In this document: piece by piece, positions 39,186 to 59,123 of the stretch
Position numbering within the stretch: position 1 is the stretch's first letter
Layout of the letters: each line of letters begins with the position of its first letter
NCBI RefSeq assembly: GCF_900090325.1
Contig: NZ_FMHW01000002.1
Span: forward strand, 2,418,001 to 2,482,000
Length of the DNA: 64,000 bases
Direction: 5' to 3'
Source: Micromonospora pallida
Lineage (GTDB): Bacteria > Actinomycetota > Actinomycetes > Mycobacteriales > Micromonosporaceae
Made by a program: the position numbers and the translations under genes
The notes under the pieces: generated by a model
Told to the model about the DNA's origin: nothing
Database searches by the model: none
The model's input: the letters and a program-made list of their open reading frames with translations, nothing else

Positions 39186-42014
39186 GTGCTGGTGCAGCGC
39201 GAGGAACAGATCGCCCGGCTGCGGGAAGCCTTCCAGATGTGCGAGAGGCAGCAACGGGGCCACGTCGCGCTCGTGACGGGCGCGGTGGGCAGTGGCAAGA
39301 CCAGTGTCCTGGAGTCCTTCGGCGAGTGGGCGGCCTCGGTCGGAGGACGGGTGCTCAGCGCGGCGGGCTCACGGGCGGAACGCGAACTGCACCTGGGCGT
39401 GCTGGGGCAACTGTTCCACAGCGCGCGATTGCCTCAGGAGGCGGCAGTCCGGGTCGAGAACCTGGTGCGGGAGGCACCCTCCGTCGTCCCCCTGCTCGAG
39501 GCGAGTCTGGAGACCACCAACGAGTCGTCGGCGTGCAACCGGGCGTGGGCTTCGGTGCTGCACGGCCTGTTCAACGCGCTGCTCGACCTCGCCGAGCCCG
39601 GCCCGCTGGTGCTGGCCATCGACGACGTCCACCACGCCGACCCGGCGTCCCTGCACTGCCTGCTGTACGTGACCCGCCGCCTGCGGCATGCACCGATCGT
39701 CGTGGTGCTCACCGAGGCCAGGACGCTGCGTCCACCGCACCCGCACTTCCGGGCCGAGCTGTTCAGCCAGCCGCACTTCACCCGGATCACCCTGCCGCCC
39801 CTGACCGTCGAGGCGATCGCCCAACTGGTCGACGGCGCCGAGACCGTCGCGCGGGAGACGGCCAAACGCTACCTCAGCGTCACCGGTGGCAACCCGCTAC
39901 TCACCCGGGCGCTGATCGACGAGCGGCTGCGCGAGGAGTCCGACGAGGACGCCACGCCGGACACCACCATCGGGGACGCGTTCGACCAGGCGGTGCTCGG
40001 TTGCCTCTACCGGCACGAGCCGGTGGTCCGCCGAGTGGCGCAGGCACTGGCGGTGCTGAGCCGACCGGCCCCGATGGAGCTGCTCGGCCACCTGCTCGAC
40101 GTGGTGCCCGAATCGGTGGCACCGACCGTCCGGGTGCTGCGCACCTCGGGCCTGATGGACTGCGACCAACTGCGGCACCCGCGGATCCGGCGGTCGATCC
40201 TGGCCGACATGTCCCCCGAGGAGCGCCGGGGGACGCACCAGCGCGCCGCCGAGGTCCTGCACGAACACGGCGTCGAGCCGCGCACGGTGGCCGAGCACCT
40301 GGTCGCCGCCGGCTGGGCGGACGCCGCCTGGACGGTGCCGGTGCTCCAGGACGCCGCCGCGCACGCCCTCGCCTCCGGACGACCGGACGAAGCCGCCGCC
40401 TGCCTGCGGCTGGTCAGCCGGGCCGACGTGGACGACCAACAGCGGGCCACCATCACGGCGATGCTGGTGGACGCCCGTTGGCAGATGAACCCGCTGACCG
40501 TGAACGGACACCTGACTCAACTGGTGCGCGCGGCCGGCGACGCCGGCTGGCCTGCCGACACGACCCTGTCCGCCGTGCCGTACCTGCTCTGGCAGGGCCG
40601 GGCGGAGGAGGCCGACGAGGCGATAGCCGGCTGCGTCGTCGACGACGGCCAGCCCCACTCGGCCGACGCCAGCCGACTGCGTGCCATCCGGCTGCTGCTC
40701 TCCCTCTCCCACCCCGACCACCTGCGGGCGGTACGGGAGGCGGTCGCCGCCAGCGGACGGATGCCGGTCCTGCCGGCCGCCGGGTACCTACGCCTGCACG
40801 CCCTGACCATCCTCGGCTCGGCGCTGACACCCGCCGCGGAGCAGGACGCGGTCGCCGCCGCCGAGCAGTTGCTGCACCGGCACCACACCGACGACGGCGT
40901 CCTCCCCGTGCTGACCGCCCCGCTGCTGGCGCTGCTCTGGTCGGGTCGCTCGGACCGGGTGGCGGTCTGGAGCGCGGCACTGCTGGACCGCCCCTCGGCC
41001 CGGCACACCCCGGTGTGGCGGGCGGTGATCCGCGCGCTGCGGGCCGAGGCGGCCCTGCGCCTCGGCGACCTCTCTGCCGCCGAGCAACACGCCCGGGCGG
41101 CACTGGAGGACCTGCCGATCCCGGCGTGGGGGGTGGCCGCCGCCGGGCCCCTGGCCACCCTGATCGCCTGCGCGACGGAGTCCGGCCGGTACGCCGAGGC
41201 CGACCAGTGGCTGGCCCAGCCGGTCCCGCCCGGCGCGTTCCGCACCCCGCTGGGCGTGCACTACCTGGCCGCGCGGGCCCGGCACCACCTGGCGCTGGGC
41301 CGCGCCCACGCGGCCACGGCCGATCTGCGCCGCTGCGGCGAGCTGGTACGCGGCTGGGGAATCGACGTCGCCGGCCTGGTGCCCTGGCGGCTGGAGCTGG
41401 CCCGGGTGCAGCTCGGCGTCGGCAACAAGGTGCACGCCACCCAACTACTCCAGGAACAGCTACGTGTCCCGCACGGGGTGGACGACCGCACCCGGGGCCG
41501 TACGCTCCGACTGCTCGCCACCACCGCCGCTCCCGACCACCGGCGCAAGCTGCTCTCCGAGGCGGTCCACCTGCTGCAGAACTGCGGGGACCGGCTGGAG
41601 CTGGTCCGGGCGCTGGGCGACACCGGCCAGACGCTGCAACGGGCCGGTGACTGGGCGCAGGCCCGGCTGCTGGTCCGCCGGGCGTACCACCTCGCCCAGG
41701 ACTGCGGCGCGCCGGTGCTGGCCCAGCGGCTGGTCCGCCGGGAGCCGGGCGCGCTGCCCGCGTACCCGCCGGCCGAACCCCCGGAGCCGGAGGACGGGCT
41801 CAGCGAGGCCGAGCGGCGGGTGGCCGCGCTCGCCGCCCAGGGGCACACCAACCGACAGATCTCCAGCAAGCTGTTCATCACGGTGAGCACGGTGGAGCAG
41901 CACCTCACCCGGGTCTACCGGAAGCTGGACGTCAAGCGCCGCACCGACCTGCAAACCCGGCTCGTGGCGTACGCGGAGCCGCTGGCCGAGGAGGTGCAGG
42001 GCGCGGCGTCCTGA
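39186..42014 (+). CDS. LAL-family LuxR transcriptional regulator (second)
   Basis: About 942 residues. It has Walker A GAVGSGKTSVLE (near 33), Walker B LVLAIDDVHHADP (near 140), a long helical-repeat middle region and a C-terminal LuxR domain (LSEAERRVAALAAQGHTNRQ, then SKLFITVSTVEQHLTRVYRK). It is close in sequence to the first LAL protein over the whole length, so the pair probably arose by duplication. It is expected to activate the PKS genes and possibly itself, given the repeat array upstream. The GTG at 39186 is preferred for its position just before VQREEQIARL and a GAGAGAGG tract about 9 nt upstream; the in-frame GTG at 39192 is possible. A strong hairpin follows the stop. Confidence 0.9.
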   Translation: MLVQREEQIARLREAFQMCERQQRGHVALVTGAVGSGKTSVLESFGEWAASVGGRVLSAAGSRAERELHLGVLGQLFHSARLPQEAAVRVENLVREAPSVVPLLEASLETTNESSACNRAWASVLHGLFNALLDLAEPGPLVLAIDDVHHADPASLHCLLYVTRRLRHAPIVVVLTEARTLRPPHPHFRAELFSQPHFTRITLPPLTVEAIAQLVDGAETVARETAKRYLSVTGGNPLLTRALIDERLREESDEDATPDTTIGDAFDQAVLGCLYRHEPVVRRVAQALAVLSRPAPMELLGHLLDVVPESVAPTVRVLRTSGLMDCDQLRHPRIRRSILADMSPEERRGTHQRAAEVLHEHGVEPRTVAEHLVAAGWADAAWTVPVLQDAAAHALASGRPDEAAACLRLVSRADVDDQQRATITAMLVDARWQMNPLTVNGHLTQLVRAAGDAGWPADTTLSAVPYLLWQGRAEEADEAIAGCVVDDGQPHSADASRLRAIRLLLSLSHPDHLRAVREAVAASGRMPVLPAAGYLRLHALTILGSALTPAAEQDAVAAAEQLLHRHHTDDGVLPVLTAPLLALLWSGRSDRVAVWSAALLDRPSARHTPVWRAVIRALRAEAALRLGDLSAAEQHARAALEDLPIPAWGVAAAGPLATLIACATESGRYAEADQWLAQPVPPGAFRTPLGVHYLAARARHHLALGRAHAATADLRRCGELVRGWGIDVAGLVPWRLELARVQLGVGNKVHATQLLQEQLRVPHGVDDRTRGRTLRLLATTAAPDHRRKLLSEAVHLLQNCGDRLELVRALGDTGQTLQRAGDWAQARLLVRRAYHLAQDCGAPVLAQRLVRREPGALPAYPPAEPPEPEDGLSEAERRVAALAAQGHTNRQISSKLFITVSTVEQHLTRVYRKLDVKRRTDLQTRLVAYAEPLAEEVQGAAS

Positions 42015-42021
42015 CAACGTC

Positions 42022-42060
42022 ACGGGGCGCGTGCCGGATCATCCCCGGCACGCGCCCCGT
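42022..42060. terminator. Strong hairpin terminator between convergent genes
   Basis: A perfect 16-bp stem (42022-42037 with 42045-42060) and a 7-base loop, 8 bases past the second LAL stop and facing the convergent ABC permease gene. It probably ends transcription from both sides. Confidence 0.85.
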
Positions 42061-42141
42061 CCACGTGGTGCTGGTGGTCCTGCCGAGGCGGTTTTGCACG
42101 GCCTTCATCGGGCCCCGGTTTGCTGGCCCTTCGTCGCCTAC

Positions 42142-42987
42142 CTAGTCCACCGCCCGGCGCATGAAGCCACGGATGCCGACGACGGTGAAGAACACGAGCG
42201 TTCCGGCCAGGATGAGCAGGTCCAACCAGAGCGGCACGGACTCGACGCCGGGCGGGGCGACCAGCGCTCGGGTGGCCTCGCTGACGTAGGTGAGGGGGTT
42301 GAGCGAGCAGACCACCTGGAACCAGCGCAGCGAGTCGAGCCCGCGCAGCGGGAACTGGGTGGCGCCGGTGAACATCAACGGCGTCAGGATCACGGTGAAC
42401 ATGATCTGGATCAGGTGCGGCGGGACCAGCGTGCCGAAGGTCAGCCCCATGGCCGCGCCGACCAGTGCCCCGAGCACCAGCACACCGAGCACCGGCAGGA
42501 CCGTCGACAGCGGCCAGCTCACGCCGAGCATCAGCATCCCGATCGGGATGAGCAGCACACCGGCGATCAGACCCCGGATCGCGCCGAAGACGATCTTCTC
42601 GATGGCCACTAGCGGAATCGCCATCGGGGCCAGCAACCGGTCCTCGATCTCGCGGGTGAACGAGAAGTCCATCACCATGGGCAGGGCGGTGTTCTCCAGG
42701 CCGATCAGGAACGCGTTGAGCGCGATCACCCCGGGCAGCAGCACGTGGACGAAATTGTCGTTGGCGAATCCCAGGTCACCGAGGACCTTGCCGAAGACCA
42801 ACAGCATGAACAGCGGCTGAATGAGAACCTGGGCGATGAAGCCGACCAGTTCCCCGCGGCTGGTGACGAAGAGGTCGCGCCAGAGCACCGCCCGGAAGGT
42901 GGCGAGCTGGTCCGACCAGCGCACCGGCGGGGGCGCGGCGGCGGCCGGCGTCGGCGCGGACGGTGTGGCGGGGGCGGTGACGCTCAC
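42142..42987 (-). CDS. ABC-2 type exporter permease (DrrB-like)
   Basis: A 281-residue permease with an Ala/Pro-rich cytoplasmic N-terminus and six hydrophobic segments. FSFTREIEDRLLAPM (near 110) is the conserved cytoplasmic loop of DrrB-type proteins, and LTPLMFTGATQFPLRGL (near 210) is the family segment after helix four. The GTG at 42987 overlaps the ATPase stop (GTGA), so the two are coupled. It is the second complete exporter in region 3; this one is next to the PKS genes and on the same strand, making it the better candidate for polyketide export. Confidence 0.92.
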   Translation of the reverse strand: MSVTAPATPSAPTPAAAAPPPVRWSDQLATFRAVLWRDLFVTSRGELVGFIAQVLIQPLFMLLVFGKVLGDLGFANDNFVHVLLPGVIALNAFLIGLENTALPMVMDFSFTREIEDRLLAPMAIPLVAIEKIVFGAIRGLIAGVLLIPIGMLMLGVSWPLSTVLPVLGVLVLGALVGAAMGLTFGTLVPPHLIQIMFTVILTPLMFTGATQFPLRGLDSLRWFQVVCSLNPLTYVSEATRALVAPPGVESVPLWLDLLILAGTLVFFTVVGIRGFMRRAVD

Positions 42988-44042
42988 CGAAGTTCCCTTC
43001 CGGTCAGGTGGATGAACACGTCCTCCAGGCTGGGCTGGCCGATGCTGAGGTCACTGACCGCGCAGTCCAGGTCGGTGAGGATCTTCAACGCCATCGGCAC
43101 GGCGTTGGCCGGTGCTCCGGAGGTGTAGAGGCGGAACGACAGTGTGGTCTCCGGGTCGGCGGTGACCTCCGGGGCGGGCATCGGCATCGGTGGCATGCCC
43201 GGCATCATCGGCAGGCCCGGGGCGGCGGGCGCGGCCGGGGCGCCGCCGGGACGCAGCCGTTCCACCCGCTCCACGTCCGGGATGGTGTCCAGGGCGGCCT
43301 GCACCTCCTCGGCGGGGGCGTCGGCGGCGACCACCAGGGTCAGCGTGCTGCTGCCCGGCAGGGTCCGGGTCAGCGCGGCCGGCGTGCCGAGGGTGAGCAG
43401 CTTGCCGTGGTCGACGATGCCGACCCGGTCGCAGAGCTTGGCCGCCTCGTTCATGTCGTGGGTGGTCACCACGACGGTGACCCCGGCCCGCTTCAGCTCG
43501 GCGATCCGGTCGTGCACGAACAGCCGCGACTGCGGGTCGAGACCACCGGAGGGCTCGTCGAGGAAGAGCACCCGGGGCTCGTGCATGAGCGCCCGGGCGA
43601 TCATGGTGCGTTGCGCCAGACCACCCGAGAGGAAGTCGGTCCGGGACTTGGCGAACTCGGCGAGCCCCATCTGCTCCAGCAGCTCGTCGGCGCGACGGAG
43701 CCGCCGCGCCCGGGGCATCCGGTGGTACGCCGAATGGAAGAGCAGGTTCTCCCGGACGGTCAGTGCCCGGTCCAGGTTCACCCGCTGCGGGACGACCGCC
43801 AGCAGCTTCCGGGCCACGGCCGGTGCGCGCAGCACGTCGGCGCCGCACACCACCGCCCGCCCGGAGGTGGCCCGGACCCGGGTCGTCAGCACCCCGATCG
43901 TCGTGGTCTTGCCGGCGCCGTTGGGCCCCAGCAGACCGAAGACCTCGCCTGCGGCGACGGAGAAGCCCAGCCCGTCCACCGCCGGCGGCATGTCGGGCCG
44001 GTACTTCTTGACCAACTCCTCGACCACTACTGCGTCGTCCAC
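42984..44042 (-). CDS. ABC transporter ATPase (DrrA-like)
   Basis: A 352-residue ATPase with Walker A GPNGAGKTT (near 40), VVPQRVNLDRALT Q-loop region, signature LSGGLAQR (near 139), Walker B VLFLDEPSGGLDPQ and switch VTTHDMNEAA. A Met/Pro-rich insert (GLPMMPGMPPMPMPAP, near 285) interrupts the C-terminal DrrA-type domain and is unusual. The GTG at 44042 is preceded by GGGAG. The gap to the thioesterase-bearing PKS gene is 99 bases and contains phased TAGGGG elements, so the exporter may have its own LAL-controlled promoter as well as read-through from the PKS operon. Confidence 0.92.
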   Translation of the reverse strand: MDDAVVVEELVKKYRPDMPPAVDGLGFSVAAGEVFGLLGPNGAGKTTTIGVLTTRVRATSGRAVVCGADVLRAPAVARKLLAVVPQRVNLDRALTVRENLLFHSAYHRMPRARRLRRADELLEQMGLAEFAKSRTDFLSGGLAQRTMIARALMHEPRVLFLDEPSGGLDPQSRLFVHDRIAELKRAGVTVVVTTHDMNEAAKLCDRVGIVDHGKLLTLGTPAALTRTLPGSSTLTLVVAADAPAEEVQAALDTIPDVERVERLRPGGAPAAPAAPGLPMMPGMPPMPMPAPEVTADPETTLSFRLYTSGAPANAVPMALKILTDLDCAVSDLSIGQPSLEDVFIHLTGRELR

Positions 44043-44072
44043 GTCGTCATGCTCCCGTCCTGGGTCCCGATG

Positions 44073-44121
44073 GGACAGTTGTTCGTCGCTGCGATAGGGG
44101 GTGCTAGGGGCATGCCAGGGG
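44073..44121. promoter_or_regulatory. Helically phased TAGGGG repeats upstream of the ABC exporter
   Basis: TAGGGG at 44095, TAGGGG at 44105 and CAGGGG at 44116 are spaced 10 and 11 bases, one helical turn each. GGACAGT (44073-44079) nearby is the complement of the ACTGTCC core repeated upstream of the second LAL gene, so both motif types co-occur here. Confidence 0.5.
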
Positions 44122-44141
44122 CACGGCGTGCCCCGCCGGCC

Positions 44142-47100
44142 TCACAGATCTCGTCCGGCCAGCCATTCGTGCACGGTCACGCCGAGGTCCGGACCCCGCT
44201 CGCCGACCATCGTGAAGTGGTCACCCGCCGCGTCCACCGCCTCGTGCGGGTACGGCCACCGGGAGCGCCACCCGTCCGGCTCGCCGGACCACTCCCCCAG
44301 CGGCTCGCTGGCCCGGACCAGCAGCGTGGCCGACTCCATCGGCGCGGGTCGCCAGTCCAGGAACAGGGGAAGGTAGCCGGCCCACGCGGTGGCCCGGTGG
44401 TCGTCCATCGGGGTGTACGCGCTGTCCCGCTCGACCATCCCGTCGAGCAGCTGGTTCGTCCAGCCGCCGAGGACCTCGCTGTCGGCCGGGTAGGTGTCCA
44501 TCAGCACCACCGCCGCCGGCGGCCGGCCCTGGCGCTCCAACTCGCGGGCGAGCACGTTGGCCGCCATCGCGCCACCGGAGTGCCCGGCCAGCACGAAGCG
44601 GCCGTCGCCTACCGTGCGCAGCACGGTGTCGGCGTGCACCCGCAGCAGCGCGTCGAGGTCGGCGGGGAGCTCCTCCCCGACCCCGAAGCCCGGGTTGGGC
44701 AGTGCCCAGACGTCCCGACGGCCCCGCAGCCCGGCGGCGAACCGGGCGTACTCGTGGGCGCCGGACAGCAGCGACATCGTGCAACAGCAGACCACCGGGG
44801 TGCCCGGTCCCTCGGCGAGCCGCAGGATCCCTGCCGGACGGGTGAGCTGTCCAGGCTCGGAGAAGCTGGGCCGGAACTGGGCGAGCTTCACCAGCAGCTC
44901 GGCGTACCCGGCGGCGTCCTCGCGTGCCTTCGGCTGCCGGAACAACGCGCCGAGGATCCCGCCCGCACCCTCCGCGGTGACTCCCCCGGCCGGCACGTCC
45001 CCGGCCGTGTCGCCGAGGATCCGGCCGAGCAGGTGGCGGGCCAGCTCGGCCGGGGTGGGGTGGTCGAAGAGCAGGGTGGCGGAGAGTTCCGCCCCGGTGC
45101 CCTGGTGCAGGGCGTCGCGCAACTCCAACGCGGTCAGCGAGTCGAAGCCCAGCTCGAGGAAGTCCCGGTCGGCCTCGATCGCGCCGGGCGAGGCGTGCCC
45201 GAGCACGGTGGCCACGTGCGCCCGGACCAGGTCCAGCAGGATCTGGTACCGGTCGGCAACCGGGACACCGGCCAGCCGGTCCCGCAGGGCACGGGCCGGG
45301 TCGGTCGCCGTCCCGGCGGTCCGTCCGGCGGCCCCGTCGAGGCCCGTCGCCTCAGGGACGCCGCGCAGCAGCGGCGCCGGGCGCACGGCGGTGAAGGCCG
45401 GCACGAACGCGGACCAGTCGACGTCGGCCACGGCGACGGCGTCGTCGCGTCCGTCGACCGCCCGTAGCAGGGCGTCGGCGGCCACCTCGGGGGCGATCGG
45501 CAGAATGCCCCGCCGCCGCAGCTGGTCCGGCTCGGCGACCTCGTCGACCCAGGGCGCCCAGGCCACCACAGTGGCCGGTCGGCCGGCGGCCCGGCGACCG
45601 GCGGCCAGGGCCTCCAGCGCGGCGCCGGTGGCGGCGGCGACGGCCGCGCCGCCACTTCCCCAGGTGGCGGCGGTGGAGGTGAAGACCACGAACTCGTCGA
45701 CGGGTCGGTCGGCGCAGGCAACGTCGAGGGCGGCCACGGCGGCGACCCCCTCGCCGACCGCAGCGCCGAGGTCGCCCGGTTCGACGGCGGCGACCGGGAC
45801 GCCGGGCCCGGTGGAGTCGACGAGGTGCAGCACGGTGCGCACCGGTGTCCCGGCCACGTCGAGCTGATCCAGCGCCGCCGGCAGTCCGGCGGAATCGGCG
45901 ACGGTGGCGACCTCGACGCCACCGGCGGCCAGTTCGGCGGTCAGCTCGGCCGATACCGGAACCCCGGCGAGCAGCAGGTGGGTGGCGCCCCACCCGGCCA
46001 GCCAGCGCAGCACGTGCGGGCCGCGCACCGCCGCGCCGCCGTGCACCAGCACCGCCCCCGGGGCCGCCACGTTCCGCCGGCAGCGGCCGGAGCACGTTCC
46101 AGCCGTCGGGCGTACAGCACACCGGACCGGACGGCCAGTTGGTCCTCCTCGCCACCGGCGGCGGCGATCCGCGCCAGCATGGTGAGGGCCGCCTCGTCGG
46201 GGTCGGCCGGCAGGTCCAGCAGGCCGCCCCACAGGCGCGGCTGCTCCAGCGCCAGTACGCGGCCCAGTCCCCAGACAGCGGCCCCGGTCACCTGCGGCGC
46301 GGGGTCGTCGCCGTCGACGGCGACCGCGCCGCGCGTGACACACCACAGCCGCGCACCTATCCCGGCGTCGGCGAGGGCGCGGACCAAGCCGGCGGTGCCG
46401 GCCAGTGCGGTCCGGTCGCCGAACGCGTCGAGCAGGGACAGCACCCGCAGCGGAATCTCCGGATCCGGGCGGAGCGCGGCCCGCACGGCGCCGGCCAGGT
46501 CGTCGCCGGGCCAGACCGGAACGTGGACCGGCGACAGTTTCTCGGCGTGCAACGCCGCAAGCACCCGCTCGACCGGCTCGCCGGCCGGCGCGACCACCAG
46601 GCAGGGGCCGGCCAGGGCACCGTCGGACGGCGCGACGACCCGCACCCAGGCGGTGCGGTAACGCAGACCGTCCATTCGGGACGCACGACGGTGCCGGCCC
46701 CGGTACGCGGCCAGGGCGGACAGCACCGCGTCGAGCGCCTCCCCCCGGTCGCCGTCGAGGCCGAGCACGGCCGCCAGCGCGGCCCGGTCCCCGCTCTCCG
46801 CGGCGGCCCAGAACTCCCGGTCCTCCCCGGCGCCCGCCCGGCCGGGGGCGAGGTCGGGGATGATCGGGTCGGGCCAGTACCGCTCGTGCTGGAAGGCGTA
46901 CGTCGGCAGCTCGATCCGGACGGCATCGGTGTCGGCGAAGAGTTCGGCCCAGCGCACTTCGCCGCCGCGCAGGTCCACCGCCCCCACCGCGGCGAGCAGA
47001 CCGGCCACCTCGGCGGAGTCCCGGCGGGCCACCGGCACGAATGCCGCCGCCTCCAGGTCGGGCAGGCACTCCCGGGCCATCGGGGTGAGCGCCGCGTCCG

Positions 47101-49612
47101 GGCCGATCTCCAGGAACGTCCCGGTTCCCGCGCCGGCCAGGGTGGTGACGCCCCGGTGGAACCGGACGGTGTCCCGGACGTGCTCGACCCAGTAGCCGGG
47201 GTCGGTGGCCTCGGCGGCGGTGAGCGGCGCACCGGTGCGGTCGGAGACCAGCGGCACGGTCGGCGGGTGCCAGGTGACCTTTTCGGCGACCACCCGGAAG
47301 TCGTCCAGCATGGCGTCCATCCGGGCGGAGTGGAACGCGTGGCTGACCCGTAGCCGGCGGACCTGCCGTCCCTGGGCGGTGAGCAGTTCCCCGGCGGCGA
47401 GCACCGCGTCCTCGTCGCCGGAGAGGACCACCGACGCGGGACCGTTCACCGCGGCCAGGGCCACCCGGCCGTCGAGCAGCGGAGCCACCTCGGTCTCGGT
47501 GGCCCGGACGGCGAGCATCGCCCCACCGGCGGGCAGCGCCTGCATCAGCCGGGCCCGCGCGGCGACCAGGGCCGCCGCGTCGGGCAGGGACAGCACGCCG
47601 GCCACGTGCGCCGCCGCGAGTTCGCCGATCGAGTGCCCGAGCAGGTACGCCGGCCGCAGCCCCCACGAGGTGACCAACCGGTACGCGGCCACCTCGTAGG
47701 CGAACAGGGCTGGCTGGGTGAACTCGGTACGGTCCAGCAGCGCGGCCTGCGGGGTGTCCGGGTCGGCGAACACCACCTCGCGCAGCGGGTGGCTGAGGTG
47801 CCGGTCGAGTTCGGCGGCGACCTCGTCGAAGGCGGCGGCGAACACGGGGAACCGGCGGTGCAGTTCGGCGCCCATGCCGGCGCGCTGAGCGCCCTGGCCG
47901 GTGAACAGGACGGCGAGCTTCCCGGCCGGACGGGCCACCCCGCGCAGCACGCCGGGGGCCGAGCGGTCCTCGGCGACCGCCTGTAGGCCCGCGACCAGCG
48001 CGTCGGAGTCGTCGCCGGTGACCACGGCCCGGTGCGGCATCGCCGCCCGGGTGGTGAGCAGCGAGTACGCCACGTCGGACGGACGCAGCCCGGGGTGGGC
48101 GGCCAGGTGCTCCAGCAACCGACGGGCCTGTCCGGCCAACGCCGGGGCGGAGCGGGCGGTGACCAGCCAGGGCACGGGCGGGGCGGACGGGCCGGCCGGC
48201 GCGGTGCCGGCGGTGTCCTGCGGGGCGGCCTGCTCGATGATGGCGTGCGCGTTGGTGCCGCTGACGCCGAACGCGGAGACACCCGCCCGGCGCGGCCCGC
48301 CGCCGTCCGGCCAGGGCATCCGCTCGGTCGCCAGGCGGACCGCGCCGGCGGACCAGTCGACGTGCGGGGTGGGACGGTCGACGTGCAGGGTGGCGGGAAG
48401 CACGCCGTGGCGCATCGCCAGCACCATCTTGATCACCCCGGCGACGCCTGCGGCGGCCTGGGTGTGCCCGATGTTCGACTTCACCGACCCGAGCCACAGC
48501 GGACGGTCCGCCGGCCGCCCCTGCCCGTAGGTGGCCAGCAGCGCCTGCGCCTCGATCGGGTCACCGAGGGTGGTGCCGGTGCCGTGCGCCTCGACCACGT
48601 CCACCTCGGCTGCGGTCAGCCCGGCGTTGGCCAGGGCCCGGGCGATGACCCGCCGCTGGGACGGGCCGTTCGGGGCGGTCAGCCCGCTGCTCGCGCCGTC
48701 CTGGTTGACCGCGCTGCCCCGCACCACGGCGAGGATCGGATGCCCGTTGCGGCGGGCGTCGGAGAGCCGCTCCACGAGGAGCATGCCGACCCCCTCGGAC
48801 CAGCCGGTGCCGTCCGCGGCAGCGGCGAACGACTTGCACCGGCCGTCGGTGGAGAGACCACGCTGGCGGGAGAACTCGACGAACACCGTCGGGGTGGCCA
48901 TCACCGACACCCCGCCGACGAGGGCGAGGGTGCACTCGCCGGCTCGCAGCGCCTGACCGGCAAGGTGGAGCGCGACCAGCGACGACGAGCAGGCGGTGTC
49001 CACGGTGACCGCCGGCCCCTCCAGCCCGAGGGCGTACGCGATCCGACCACTGGCGACGGCGGCGGCGCTACCGGTGCCCAGGTAGCCCTCGACGCCACCG
49101 CCGACCCCGGTGAGCAGCGCGGCGTAGTCGCCCTGGCTGCTGGTGGCGGCGTACACGCCGGTCGGCGTGCCGCGCAGCGTGGTGGGGTCGATCCCGGCCC
49201 GCTCGAACGCCTCCCAGGCGGTCTCCAGCAGCAGCCGCTGCTGCGGGTCCATGGCGAGGGCCTCGCGGGGCGAGATGCCGAAGAAGGCGGGGTCGAAGTC
49301 CCCGGCGTCGGGCAGGAACCCCCCGTCCCGCACGTAGGAGGTGCCCCGGCTGTCCGGGTCGGTGTCGTAGAGCGCGTCGAGGTCCCAGCCGCGGTCGGCG
49401 GGAAACGGCGCCATCGCGTCCGTGCCAGCGGTGACCAGGTCCCACAACTGCTCCGGGGACCGGACCCCGCCGGGGAACCGGCAGCTCATGCCGATGATCG
49501 CCAGCGGTTCGTTGAGGGCAGCGGTGAGCTGCTGGTTCTGCTTCTTGAGCTTCTGGTTGTCGAGCAGGGACGCGCGCAGCGCGTTGACGACCTCGTCCAG
49601 TGAGACGCTCAT
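44142..49612 (-). CDS. Type I PKS, terminal module KS-AT-KR(inactive)-ACP-TE, with a -1 frameshift
   Basis: About 1823 residues if one base is restored. Order: coiled-coil docking helix ([17 protein letters not shown]), KS (Cys in DTACSSS near 204, plus EAHGTGT and KSNIGHTQ), AT (GHSIGE near 661, HAFH: malonyl type), no DH, a KR-like region, ACP ([11 protein letters not shown] near 1490) and thioesterase (GHSGG near 1679). The KR is dead: TGGTGxLG is replaced by HGGAAVRG and the catalytic Tyr segment by [12 protein letters not shown]. The frame breaks at 46055-46063 (CCCCCGGGG): upstream codons to GTWRPRG are in one frame and AVLVHGG onward in another, one base short. Homopolymer sequencing error or true mutation are both possible. 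The ATG at 49612 has AGGAGG just upstream and lies 25 bases after the preceding PKS gene. Confidence 0.92.
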
Positions 49613-49637
49613 CGGGGCCTCCTTGCAGCCGGCCGGG

Positions 49638-59054
<9,417 letters not shown>

Positions 59055-59123
59055 GTCGGAGCCGCTTCCTCGCAGGGGACGGAGAGAGCCGGAGTGGGGG
59101 TGGCGGGAGAGAGCCGGAGCGGG

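Noticed and set aside
46055..46063. Programmed ribosomal frameshifting in the last PKS
   Set aside because: No slippery heptamer with downstream structure typical of such sites; a homopolymer indel is simpler.
45941..48497. Treating the two overlapping minus-strand PKS frames as two genes
   Set aside because: Domain order is continuous across one KR, with loss of sense in each frame at the same homopolymer. A single gene with a one-base frameshift explains both.
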